Positions 1 to 6,737 of a DNA stretch of 64,000 nucleotides are shown here, in pieces. The position numbers and the translations under genes are program-made. Location of the stretch: positions 10,688 to 74,687 of the forward strand of contig URHY01000001.1 in assembly GCA_900547815.1 (NCBI GenBank), given 5' to 3'. Origin of the DNA: an uncultured Solobacterium sp. Lineage in GTDB: Bacteria; Bacillota_I; Bacilli_A; Erysipelotrichales; Erysipelotrichaceae. The notes beneath the pieces were generated by a model. The model did no database searches, was not told the DNA's origin, and worked only from the letters and a program-made list of their open reading frames with translations. Position 1 is the first letter of the stretch; every line of letters starts with the position of its first letter.

Positions 1-1
1 C

Positions 2-124
2 AAAACAAGATTACTAAATGCTCAGACAGAATACTATAAAAAACGTGGTGGTGCATCTTGTGAGTTAACAAAGTTAGATCTTTTATTATCTAGTGTGGAT
101 GGTGTAGCCCAAAATGAGAACTAG
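2..124 (+). CDS. C-terminal end of an unidentified protein, cut by the window edge
   Basis: An open frame runs in from the left edge and ends at TAG 122-124, giving about 40 residues that finish with DGVAQNEN. The next gene starts at 114 inside it, an 11-base overlap typical of translational coupling in one operon. Too little remains to name a family. Its position ahead of an integrase suggests an accessory or early gene of the same mobile element. That it is real rests on the open frame and the overlap only. Confidence 0.45.
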   Translation, partial: KTRLLNAQTEYYKKRGGASCELTKLDLLLSSVDGVAQNEN

Positions 125-752
125 AATACAAATTAAGCACTTATTTGATTTAGATTTAAATAAGCCATTGGCTAAGGATATTCTTGATTTATTAATAGCA
201 GAAGGACGAGCTAGCAGCTTGCTAGCACGTTCCTTATCTGCCTATTTAAATAATAGCGATATGATTCCGTTAACGGACTATGAGCTATTTAGGGCTTGTA
301 ACATATATCTTTCAGATCGCAATGTTAGTGATATCGACATAATTTATTATGCAACCAATAGAAGATTTGAAATAGATGAGCAAAAAGAAGCGGAACTGTT
401 TTTAGAGAAATTAGGAGATAGTGAAAAGATATGTTTAGATATCGATCATACTATTGAAAATTTAAAACAATCTTTAAGGCGTTTTGAGTATGAAAATGCC
501 CCTAGGCCGAAAGGAATTAGCTATGATGATGTTAGACTTGAAAATGTTAAAAAAGATATAGGTAAGAAAATGCTTAATTTTATCGAAGAAAAGGATCGTT
601 ATTTAAAACAGATCCAAGAGTACAAAGATTTAAAAGCAAAGATTATTACTAACAAGAAGCATATACTAAAAAAACTGGATGATATGCACCTGCAAAAAGT
701 CACGGATATAAAACAAAATTTTAATCAAATCAAAAAAGAATTAAACAAATAA
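114..752 (+). CDS. Hypothetical mobile-element protein with C-terminal coiled coil
   Basis: 212 residues, not recognised with confidence. The N-terminal half (about 1-100) is a mixed alpha-helical region. Residues about 100-212 are strongly charged, heptad-like and rich in K, E, L and I, which indicates a long coiled coil. The stretch around residues 130-190 recalls the helical part of phage DUF1492/ArpU-like proteins, but the sigma-like end of that family is absent, so this is only a resemblance. The start overlaps the preceding partial gene by 11 bases. The neighbours (integrase and phage structural remnants) point to a prophage or satellite cargo gene. Confidence 0.65.
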   Translation: MRTRIQIKHLFDLDLNKPLAKDILDLLIAEGRASSLLARSLSAYLNNSDMIPLTDYELFRACNIYLSDRNVSDIDIIYYATNRRFEIDEQKEAELFLEKLGDSEKICLDIDHTIENLKQSLRRFEYENAPRPKGISYDDVRLENVKKDIGKKMLNFIEEKDRYLKQIQEYKDLKAKIITNKKHILKKLDDMHLQKVTDIKQNFNQIKKELNK

Positions 753-758
753 AAAAAA

Positions 759-788
759 GAACTAGCCCTATTAGCTTAAGACTAGTTC
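759..788 (-). terminator. Hairpin, possible minus-strand terminator
   Basis: Arms GAACTAG 759-765 and CTAGTTC 782-788 are perfectly complementary around a 16-nt loop. On the minus strand the hairpin is followed by a run of T (complement of the A tract 751-758). On the plus strand no T tract follows. It may be an operator or a structural boundary rather than a terminator. Confidence 0.3.
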
Positions 789-874
789 GCTCATATATTG
801 CAAATGGAAAAGATAATTTCCAGATAGCAATAGAACACAACAAAATTATAACATAAATAAAGGAAAAAAGACAT

Positions 875-1147
875 ATGACAAAATACGTAAATAACGAGTA
901 TATAACTAAAATGCTAGAAGAAAATAAATATAGTAAAGAGGATGAAGCGGAAATGTTAAAAGTAGCTTGTGAAGCTATGTCAAACGGCTTAGATGTAATA
1001 GACGTTGTAAAGCTTGCTTACCTATCTGGTAAGTATGGAAATACAGAAACTGGAAAAATAAATACACTAATATATTTAATGCGACCAAGCCAGAGTGCAC
1101 TAGATAGAGTGTATGCAATTTCACAAAGAATAATTATTAGAGGTTAA
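875..1147 (+). CDS. Small hypothetical protein upstream of the integrase
   Basis: 90 residues, predicted helical and acidic in the first half, ending in a basic IIIRG tail. It starts at ATG 875 after an A-rich AAGGAAAAAAG ribosome binding site and stops 7 bases before the integrase start, so the two are probably co-transcribed. The position just ahead of a tyrosine integrase is where excisionase or directionality factors often sit. However, no winged-helix or MerR-like HTH can be read here with confidence, so the function is unknown. Confidence 0.6.
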   Translation: MTKYVNNEYITKMLEENKYSKEDEAEMLKVACEAMSNGLDVIDVVKLAYLSGKYGNTETGKINTLIYLMRPSQSALDRVYAISQRIIIRG

Positions 1148-1154
1148 CACAAGA

Positions 1155-2210
1155 ATGAAAAACCCAAACGGATTTGGATCCATAGCGAAACTATCTGGAA
1201 ACAGGCGCAAGCCCTATATAGTGAGAGTAACGACGGGCTACGAGTTCAACAAAGAAAAGGATAAAGTAGAACAAAAAAGATTGATCGTAGGATATGCGAG
1301 AACAAAAGCCGAGGCCCTGGAACTTCTAAACCAATATAATCAAACCCCATTTGATACAAGAGAACGTAATACAACGTTTAAAGAAGTGTTTGATAGGTGG
1401 TATACAGAATACCAGAAGGGAAAACCTTCGAGAAGTTCTAGGCTCGCTTATGAATCAGCTATAAAGGACCTGGCGCCGTTGTGGGATAGAGCTATACGAG
1501 ATCTAAAAACAATAGATTTACAAAGAGTAATGGATAACTGCGGCAAGAACTACCCAACAATGCGCAAAATAAACTTATGTATCAAACAGGTATATAAATA
1601 CGCTTTAAAGTACGATATAGCCCAGAAGGACTATAGCGCATTTGTTGACATAACTAAACACAAAGACAAGAACCCTAATAAGATTGATCGTAGCCCATTT
1701 ACAAGGGAAGAAATAGCCACCCTATGGGACAATAGCAACGACTGGGGAACACAAACAATATTGATCTATATTTACACGGGATTAAGGGCTACGGAGCTAC
1801 TGGAACTTAAAAAGAAGGATGTGGATCTAAAAAACAGAGTGTTTAAAGTGGTAAGAAGTAAAACCGATACAGGTATTAGAACGGTACCTATAGCCGACAA
1901 GATATATCCATTCTTTGAAGCTATGTATAATGCCAATAATAGCGAGTTTTTAATAACAACGTTGAGCGGTGAAGAAATGCTATACAGAAACTACAGAGAT
2001 ACATTTTTTAAACCGTTAATGCTGCGTTATAACATGGATCATCATATACACGATACAAGACACACTTGTATATCACTGTTGACACTGGCGGACGTGAAGC
2101 CTGTTACAATTAAAAAGATAGTAGGGCATAAAGGAGCTATGAGCTTAACAGAAAAGGTATACACCCACCTGGATTACAAAGAACTACTGGATGCCATCAA
2201 TAGAATTTGA
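1155..2210 (+). CDS. int: Tyrosine recombinase / phage-type integrase
   Basis: 351 residues, full length for the phage/ICE integrase family, which cuts and rejoins DNA at att sites. An N-terminal arm-binding region (about 1-65) is followed by the SAM-like core-binding domain (about 70-165) and the catalytic domain (about 180-351). All catalytic residues are visible: R211 (YTGLRATELL), K236 (RSKTDTG), H299 and R302 (HDTRH), H325 (GHKG) and the nucleophile Y336 (VYTHLDY). The gene is therefore probably functional. A hairpin terminator follows at 2226. A decayed relative lies at 6310-6565 on the other strand. Confidence 0.95.
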   Translation: MKNPNGFGSIAKLSGNRRKPYIVRVTTGYEFNKEKDKVEQKRLIVGYARTKAEALELLNQYNQTPFDTRERNTTFKEVFDRWYTEYQKGKPSRSSRLAYESAIKDLAPLWDRAIRDLKTIDLQRVMDNCGKNYPTMRKINLCIKQVYKYALKYDIAQKDYSAFVDITKHKDKNPNKIDRSPFTREEIATLWDNSNDWGTQTILIYIYTGLRATELLELKKKDVDLKNRVFKVVRSKTDTGIRTVPIADKIYPFFEAMYNANNSEFLITTLSGEEMLYRNYRDTFFKPLMLRYNMDHHIHDTRHTCISLLTLADVKPVTIKKIVGHKGAMSLTEKVYTHLDYKELLDAINRI

Positions 2211-2225
2211 GCGTGGTTCCAGCGT

Positions 2226-2254
2226 GGAGCTGCAATAGTGCAGCCCCTTTTTTA
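2226..2254 (+). terminator. Rho-independent terminator after the integrase
   Basis: GCTGCA 2229-2234 pairs with TGCAGC 2239-2244 over a 4-nt loop, with flanking G/C bases and a T run at 2248-2253, 19 bases after the integrase stop. Confidence 0.8.
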
Positions 2255-2317
2255 TTGATTGAACATAGTTTAAATTTGTGTTATAAGAAAGAATTATTGT
2301 AGAGGAATTTTAAAAGA

Positions 2318-2533
2318 ATGAAAAAACTGACAAAGGATGAATTTATGGAGGCCTGGAGTTTAGACAGAGCTAGAGTAATATTTAAAGATGGTAACTCTTA
2401 TACAGGTTGCGCTACTTACGTATCTGACGCAGATAGTCCAGATGATATAGATGAGATTGAAATATTTGTAGAAGGCGGCGGACTAATAGGAGCGCCTCTA
2501 TCAGATGTAAAAGAAATATATGATTTAAATTAA
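2318..2533 (+). CDS. Small acidic hypothetical protein, possibly Sm-like fold
   Basis: 71 residues with a GAGGAATTTT-type ribosome binding region just upstream. After an N-terminal helix, the chain reads as short beta strands (RVIFKDGNSYTGCATYV, then DEIEIFV and DVKEIYDL) separated by an acidic DADSPDD turn. That pattern recalls small Sm-like beta-barrel proteins. The resemblance is by eye only. The gene lies 7 bases ahead of the capsid-tail gene and follows the integrase terminator. No function can be assigned. Confidence 0.55.
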   Translation: MKKLTKDEFMEAWSLDRARVIFKDGNSYTGCATYVSDADSPDDIDEIEIFVEGGGLIGAPLSDVKEIYDLN

Positions 2534-2539
2534 AAAAAG

Positions 2540-3412
2540 ATGCTATACTGCAGGCACTCATTCACTGCATACTTTCCAGGAATAAGCGAGGATTACAACA
2601 AGCCTGTAAATCCTAAAGAAAATGACAGAATATACCAGATGGAACAAAGACAAAGGTCCTACGAAAGAAACATGAGAAAGTGGGACAGAGAGCGCCGTGT
2701 GAAAGCCGCAGCAGGGCTAGACACGACGAAAGAGGATTACTGGTATAAATACAACAAGATGAGACTAAAGGAGCTTGTGGACGCTTCTAAGGGCCGATTA
2801 AAGAGAGACTACTTAGCAGAGAAGATAGGCGGAACAAAAGGCAGACCTTACAAGCCTGTCAGAATCCAGAAAAAACAGCTCGAATATAAAGAGGACATAG
2901 GAACAAAAAAGGACCTTTCCAACTTTTTAAAACAAAACTTGGCAAGTTTGAAAAAGAAAGATAAGGGCGAGGATAAAAGCTACTGGATCGGATACCTTAG
3001 CGAACTAGATGCAAAACAATCTTATCAAGTGGCTAAGACCCCTGAAATCTTAAAAAAATACGGAATCAATAAAGAACAGGTTCTTTTAAAGAAAACAGAC
3101 CTTGCTTACATCTTATACAGGCACATAAATGAATACCCGGAAGACTGTTATAACAAAATCGCAGAGGTTATAGAAAATTATGATTTAGTGCTCTTAGGAA
3201 AGAACAAGAATAATCGAGACTTTAAGTTCTATAAACTATATCCTGGCGAGGATGGAAAAAGCTACGGCCTAGAGGTCGCCATTGATAAAAGAGTTGGAGA
3301 AAGCGAGGAATTTATAGTACATGTGAATTACATAGGAAGCAAAAAGAACAAGGCTCTGAAGCAATACAAGAAGCTACAGGACAGTGATTCATTGATTGAC
3401 TCAAAGAACTAA
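2540..3412 (+). CDS. Phage minor capsid protein C-terminal remnant with possible PBECR-type nuclease domain
   Basis: 290 residues. The first 100 residues match the C-terminal end of phage minor capsid proteins (Phage_min_cap2/MuF neighbourhood): YCRHSFTAYFPGIS, then a Q/R-rich helical segment and the DYWYKYNKMRLKEL block. In phage these follow a long portal-associated N-terminal region, which is missing here, so this is a truncated piece. Residues about 125-285 form a separate domain (HINEYP, IAEVIENYDLVLLG) resembling the BECR-fold toxin nucleases (PBECR families) often fused to MuF tails. The nuclease call is inference; the truncation is plain from the length. The start is close to the preceding stop (7 bases). 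Confidence 0.6.
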   Translation: MLYCRHSFTAYFPGISEDYNKPVNPKENDRIYQMEQRQRSYERNMRKWDRERRVKAAAGLDTTKEDYWYKYNKMRLKELVDASKGRLKRDYLAEKIGGTKGRPYKPVRIQKKQLEYKEDIGTKKDLSNFLKQNLASLKKKDKGEDKSYWIGYLSELDAKQSYQVAKTPEILKKYGINKEQVLLKKTDLAYILYRHINEYPEDCYNKIAEVIENYDLVLLGKNKNNRDFKFYKLYPGEDGKSYGLEVAIDKRVGESEEFIVHVNYIGSKKNKALKQYKKLQDSDSLIDSKN

Positions 3413-3435
3413 ACGGGATATACTTTAAGTAGAAA

Positions 3436-3557
3436 AAGTGCTGTGAGGCTTAAAGAATCCCTGGAAAGCTGATACACGATATGCGGGGTGCGTCGAAAGA
3501 CGAAGGGGGCCCGCGACAGTACAAGAGGATCCGTGCTAGAAATAGCGCGGATTTTTA
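3436..3557 (+). ncRNA. Candidate structured RNA between the capsid remnant and the YjcQ-like gene
   Basis: This 120-nt gap is unusually structured. TGCTGT 3439-3444 can pair with ACAGTA 3516-3521 (one G-U), closing a domain. Inside it GCTT 3448-3451 pairs with AAGC 3466-3469, GCGGG 3483-3487 pairs with CCCGC 3510-3514, and CGTC-GAAA-GACG 3491-3502 is a perfect hairpin with a GNRA tetraloop. A Rho-independent terminator closes the region. It could be a small RNA, a ribozyme-like element or a leader controlling the next gene. No known RNA family was recognised. Confidence 0.35.
3529..3557 (+). terminator. Rho-independent terminator
   Basis: A ten-base-pair stem, ATCCGTGCTA 3529-3538 with TAGCGCGGAT 3543-3552 (one G-U), has a GAAA loop and a T run at 3552-3556. 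A near copy lies at 3915-3938, so the YjcQ-like gene is bracketed by two sister terminators. Confidence 0.8.
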
Positions 3558-3571
3558 GTAGGAGGCAGAAC

Positions 3572-3892
3572 ATGTCGGAAGACTTCAAAACGATATACAA
3601 AATTCTATCAATTCTGCAAAAATCAATGGACTATGAAGTTCTAGACATCCGAAGACTTTCAGCGGACAATCTAGGCATCACAGAACCAAAGAGAAAAGCG
3701 CTTCTAGGCATGCTACTGAAAAACGGATACGTTGAGGGTTTCCAGGTGATCCAATACATAGGAGACCCAACACCAAACACTGAAGGGCTAGAGGGTATCA
3801 GGATAACCCTTAAGGGACTAGAATACCTAGAAGAAAACAGCTTGATGCAGAAAGCCGCAAGACTTGCAAAAGGAATTGCGGAAGTACTATAG
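3572..3892 (+). CDS. YjcQ-like phage protein
   Basis: 106 residues from ATG 3572, chosen because GTAGGAGGC lies just upstream; a longer frame from 3488 has no such site and would run through the terminator hairpin. The pattern (N-terminal helix, then LGITEPKRKALLGMLLKNGYVEG, a short beta segment, then a helix) matches the YjcQ family, small winged-helix-like proteins found in Bacillus and in phage morphogenesis regions. Residues 28-52 read as a helix-turn-helix unit followed by a wing. The biochemical role is unknown. The setting fits a prophage remnant. Confidence 0.65.
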   Translation: MSEDFKTIYKILSILQKSMDYEVLDIRRLSADNLGITEPKRKALLGMLLKNGYVEGFQVIQYIGDPTPNTEGLEGIRITLKGLEYLEENSLMQKAARLAKGIAEVL

Positions 3893-3914
3893 AACACAAC
3901 TAAATAAGGACAAG

Positions 3915-3943
3915 AACCGTGCTAGGAATGGCGCGGTTTTTAT
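3915..3943 (+). terminator. Rho-independent terminator after the YjcQ-like gene
   Basis: AACCGTGCTA 3915-3924 pairs with TGGCGCGGTT 3929-3938 (two G-U pairs) over a GGAA loop, followed by T-rich sequence. It is closely related to the hairpin at 3529-3552. Confidence 0.75.
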
Positions 3944-4276
3944 TATGCCCTAAGCACGGCGTTTAAAAGGCTTGGTTACCCCTCGGCACGGGATATAAAA
4001 GGCCGGACTCGATACTGGAGAGAACCAGATATAAAAAACGCAGGAGGCAGCACAGACACCCTAATAGAAGGCAATAAGATGTATTTAGTTGTAGTAAAAA
4101 GTAGTAAGAAGGTAACGGGTAGGTAACAAAAAAAGCTTGAAAGCCTTTATTTATGGGATGTCGTAACTACCTAAACGTTAGTCAGAACATACTTTTGACT
4201 ACTCTGCAAAGAGATTCAAAACCACTCAAACCCTTTATATATGGGCTTTGGATGGTTTTTTCTATTTCTGTGAATT
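3944..4276. repeat. Gene-free island end with att-like cores and integrase-arm-like repeats
   Basis: No credible gene lies here. CCTTTATTTATGGG 4144-4157 and CCTTTATATATGGG 4232-4245 are 14-bp near-identical copies (one mismatch). Just before the first copy lie two GGTAAC motifs (about 4111-4136), and GTAACTACC follows it at about 4164-4172 in inverted orientation; this layout is common for integrase arm and core sites. The second copy sits inside a terminator hairpin. A related core in inverse orientation lies at 21380-21397. Assignment as an attachment region is inference from layout. Confidence 0.4.
4219..4262 (+). terminator. Long imperfect hairpin with T run
   Basis: AACCACTCAAACCC pairs imperfectly with GGGCTTTGGATGGTT across a TTTATATAT loop (4219-4256), and six T follow. 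It contains the second att-like core, as expected if an integrase targets a terminator. Confidence 0.55.
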
Positions 4277-4476
4277 GTTGTGAATAGTGTTGAAAAGTCT
4301 CTTTAAGCACGCATACAGCACGCTTATAAGTAGCAAAATTAACTCCTCAGTTATCGAAAAGCACGCACAAAATGTAATTTTACTTTATGTACTTGCCAAA
4401 AAGGTAGAAATTGCGTTTTTTCACATCACCAAGAATTCAGAAGACTTACCAGTACGTTCGGCAATTCCTTCAAAAG

Positions 4477-4504
4477 AAACGCACCAGCAAATGCTGATGC
4501 GTTT
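4477..4504. terminator. Hairpin at the 3' end of the ATPase gene
   Basis: AAACGCA 4477-4483 pairs with TGCGTTT 4498-4504, with an inner CAGCA/TGCTG stem. It lies 29 bases beyond the stop of the minus-strand ATPase gene and is followed by T-rich sequence on the plus strand, so it may serve both strands. Confidence 0.5.
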
Positions 4505-4532
4505 AATATTTTTAATCTTACTAATTTTTTGA

Positions 4533-5741
4533 TTATATAGCTTGTTTTTTATTTAGCAACCAATCCCTGATATCAAAAATTTCAATTCCTTCATATGAAT
4601 ACTTTGGATGACCGGTTTTGGCGATGATAATCTTTGGATATGCATCCTTGATTTGTAAAAGAGGCGCATATTCTCTTTTGAATGTTTCCTCTTCAGTGAT
4701 ATTATCACTTACCTGAATATAGATTTTTTCACTACCTCTTTGGGCAACAAAATCGATTTCTTTCTGATAAAGCTTTCCAACATAGACATCATAGCCACTA
4801 CGTAATAATTCAAGACAGACCATGTTTTCATATACTCTGCCATAATCCATGTTTCTTGTACCAAGAACAGCATAACGTATGCCAATATCACTTAAATAGA
4901 ACTTTTCTGTGCTTTCAAGATATTTCTTGCCACGGATATCGTAGCGCTTGATATCATAGAAAACAAAGGCGTTGCACAGGTATTTGATATATTTTCCAAT
5001 GGTGACATGATTGGTTGATATGTTCTTTTCGGATAGCATATTGCTGATTCTGCTTGGTGAGGTCAGGTTTGATATATTGTCCATAAGAAATTCACTTAAG
5101 CGCTGTAATACCTGAGTATCTGGCAGGGAATACTTCTGTACAAGATCTCTTGTAACAATTGTTTCATAGACTTCCTTGATATAATCCTTCCTGTCTTTTT
5201 CGGTGTTGTAGGCATAGGACCCAGCTAATCCACCTTTGATGGTGTAATCTTCAAATAGCTTTTCTATGTCGTGGTTGTTGTCGTAGTAATTACAATATTC
5301 TTTGAAACTGAATGGATAGACATGAATTTCAATATAACGCCCAGTAAATAGAGTGGCTAAATCTGCACTTAACAAAAAAGCGTTGGAACCGGTGATATAG
5401 ATATCATATTTTCTTTTTGAATATAGGCTATTTACAGCCAGTTCAAAATTTGGACACATCTGCACTTCATCAATGAAAAGATAATTCGACTTTCCTTCCA
5501 CATAACGTTTTTCAACATAGGCATGAAGCGCATGATACTCTTTCAGGTGTTCAAATGAAAGATCCATAAAGTCAATAAAGATAACGTTGATATTATTAAA
5601 GTTGTCTTTCAGATACTGGATATACTCCTGCATCAGTATTGACTTACCCGATCTTCTGATACCGGTAATAACTTTTATATCAGGCGTATCCTTCAGATTC
5701 TTTATTCGATTTAGGTATTCAGTTCTTTCAATGGTTTTCAT
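4533..5741 (-). CDS. ATP-binding protein, AAA_14 / DUF4143 family
   Basis: 402 residues, usual length for the family. The N-terminal AAA domain shows Walker A GIRRSGKS (about residues 27-34) and Walker B LFIDEVQ (about 88-94), followed by TGSNAF, a sensor-like motif. The C-terminal DUF4143 region (about 200-400) contains a winged-helix part and a restriction-endonuclease-like segment (YENMVCLELLRSGYDVYVGK, IDFVAQRG). Proteins of this family are common in gut Bacillota, often in multiple copies; their substrate is unknown. It is monocistronic and its promoter region has twin palindromes, which suggests self-regulation. Confidence 0.85.
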   Translation of the reverse strand: MKTIERTEYLNRIKNLKDTPDIKVITGIRRSGKSILMQEYIQYLKDNFNNINVIFIDFMDLSFEHLKEYHALHAYVEKRYVEGKSNYLFIDEVQMCPNFELAVNSLYSKRKYDIYITGSNAFLLSADLATLFTGRYIEIHVYPFSFKEYCNYYDNNHDIEKLFEDYTIKGGLAGSYAYNTEKDRKDYIKEVYETIVTRDLVQKYSLPDTQVLQRLSEFLMDNISNLTSPSRISNMLSEKNISTNHVTIGKYIKYLCNAFVFYDIKRYDIRGKKYLESTEKFYLSDIGIRYAVLGTRNMDYGRVYENMVCLELLRSGYDVYVGKLYQKEIDFVAQRGSEKIYIQVSDNITEEETFKREYAPLLQIKDAYPKIIIAKTGHPKYSYEGIEIFDIRDWLLNKKQAI

Positions 5742-5752
5742 AGTGTTGCCTC

Positions 5753-5876
5753 ACTTTCAAAAAATGAATTTTTTTAAACTTTTGAAAGTCATCTTTACTT
5801 GTATTATATCCGATTATAATCTTTGTATGCAATATGCCACTTTCAAAAAATAAAAATTTTTAAATTTTTGAAAGTG
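5753..5876 (-). promoter_or_regulatory. Two near-identical palindromes flanking the ATPase promoter
   Basis: ACTTTCAAAA 5753-5762 with TTTTGAAAGT 5780-5789, and CACTTTCAAAAA 5838-5849 with TTTTTGAAAGTG 5865-5876, are two copies of one palindrome 85 bases apart. AT-rich sequence with TATAAT-like motifs lies between them. The proximal copy ends 12 bases before the ATPase start and would form a hairpin next to its ribosome binding site. This is an operator pair or paired mRNA structure by inference. Confidence 0.55.
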
Positions 5877-5943
5877 AATAGTATGCTTTTAGCTATTATA
5901 ACTATGTCAATGATTCTAAAGAAGCAAACGAATTTGTTTTCCA

Positions 5944-6144
5944 ATGACTATAATTCGTTTATTTCTCTTGTGTCACTGGTTACCAAAGTCATTAGCTGAT
6001 CATCGTTGTCAATCGAACGCCACTCCTATACAGGTTGTTGTTTATCGTACTGGAAATGAATGTTTGGAAGTCATTGTTGGAACGCCAGCTGCTTTGGATG
6101 AACTCAAAGTGTTGATTGCCAAATTATTTGAATATGAAAACTAA
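5944..6144 (+). CDS. Short open frame, doubtful
   Basis: 66 residues. The last half (VVVYRTGNECLEVIVGTPAALDELKVLIAKLF) looks protein-like, but there is no ribosome binding site at the start and no recognised family. It may be the tail of a decayed gene. The surrounding 5877-6244 stretch shows no other coding signal. Confidence 0.2.
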   Translation: MTIIRLFLLCHWLPKSLADHRCQSNATPIQVVVYRTGNECLEVIVGTPAALDELKVLIAKLFEYEN

Positions 6145-6164
6145 TAATCAAGTTAAATTAAAAG

Positions 6165-6310
6165 AAAAAGACCACAGCCAGCGGTAAGCTGGTTCTGGTC
6201 AAAAGCGTTCGCAAAACGTGTGGCCACAGAATGAAATTCTGTGTTCAAAGAGGCTTTGGAGAACTGCACTCAACAAGCAAGTGGAAAGGGAAATTGTAGA
6301 GTACGGTTCG
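6165..6310 (+). mobile_element. Three-hairpin structured segment, possible transposon right end
   Basis: Consecutive hairpins: GACCA/TGGTC with inner CCAGC/GCTGG (6170-6200), CACAGAAT/ATTCTGTG with a 3-nt loop (6225-6243), and CAAAG/CTTTG (6246-6258). They are followed by AACTGCACTCAACAAGCAAG and GTGGAAAGGGAAA. Row-of-hairpins ends with this kind of tail are typical of IS200/IS605 elements, whose 3' end encodes the TnpB guide RNA. No tnpB remains beside it, so this would be an orphan end. The assignment is by resemblance only. Confidence 0.3.
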
Positions 6311-6565
6311 GTGTGTATTAACACCTTTGTGACCAACTATTAGTTTTTGATATGTTTGTGATACGTGTGCAGTTGCAAGTAGAGATACACATGTGTGTCT
6401 GCAACAATGTGCTGTTTGATCATATCCAAATCGAACCATAAATGGATTCCAGTAACTATCGTAATAGTTACGATACGTAAAATGTTTTTGATCTGGCGTG
6501 TGGAATACATAATCACATTGACTCGATTGAAGATGATATGATAGATAATAAGCATATATTATCAA
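6310..6565 (-). pseudogene. Relic of a tyrosine integrase
   Basis: The minus-strand translation preserves YRNYYDSYWNPFMVRFGYD, CRHTCVSLL and LIVGHKG, matching the catalytic-domain end of the 1155-2210 integrase (YRNYRDTFFKPLMLRYN, DTRHTCISLL, KIVGHKG). The first catalytic His is lost (CCRH), the Tyr region is garbled (HRTVLYNF) and the N-terminal two thirds are missing. The right part lies inside the sequence duplicated at 9564, so a duplication breakpoint falls within this relic. Confidence 0.7.
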
Positions 6566-6693
6566 ATAATATAAATATGTTGTATTTTCTTAATTAAATA
6601 TTGCATATTGAATGAATATTAATAAACGATTAGAATTAATCATAAGAAATATAAAATAATGTTTGGTTTATGATTTAAGATGTATATATAAAG
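6522..6693. repeat. 172-bp direct repeat, copy 1 (regulator leader)
   Basis: Bases 6522-6693 are identical to 9574-9745, offset 3052. Weaker similarity extends left to 6512 and right through both regulator start regions. The segment is very AT-rich and forms the promoter and leader of the regulator at 6738. Confidence 0.95.
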
Positions 6694-6737
6694 AAAACTG
6701 AACAATTATTTTGAATTGGAAATAAAGGTGAAAAGTA

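Noticed and set aside
3465-3502. Possible hammerhead ribozyme (GAAA and CTGAT motifs)
   Set aside because: The CUGAUGA core is not matched (CTGATAC) and the order of core strands does not fit.
4287-4532. An 81-residue plus-strand open frame
   Set aside because: No ribosome binding site, hydrophobic low-complexity tail, crosses the terminator hairpin at 4477; probably not a gene.
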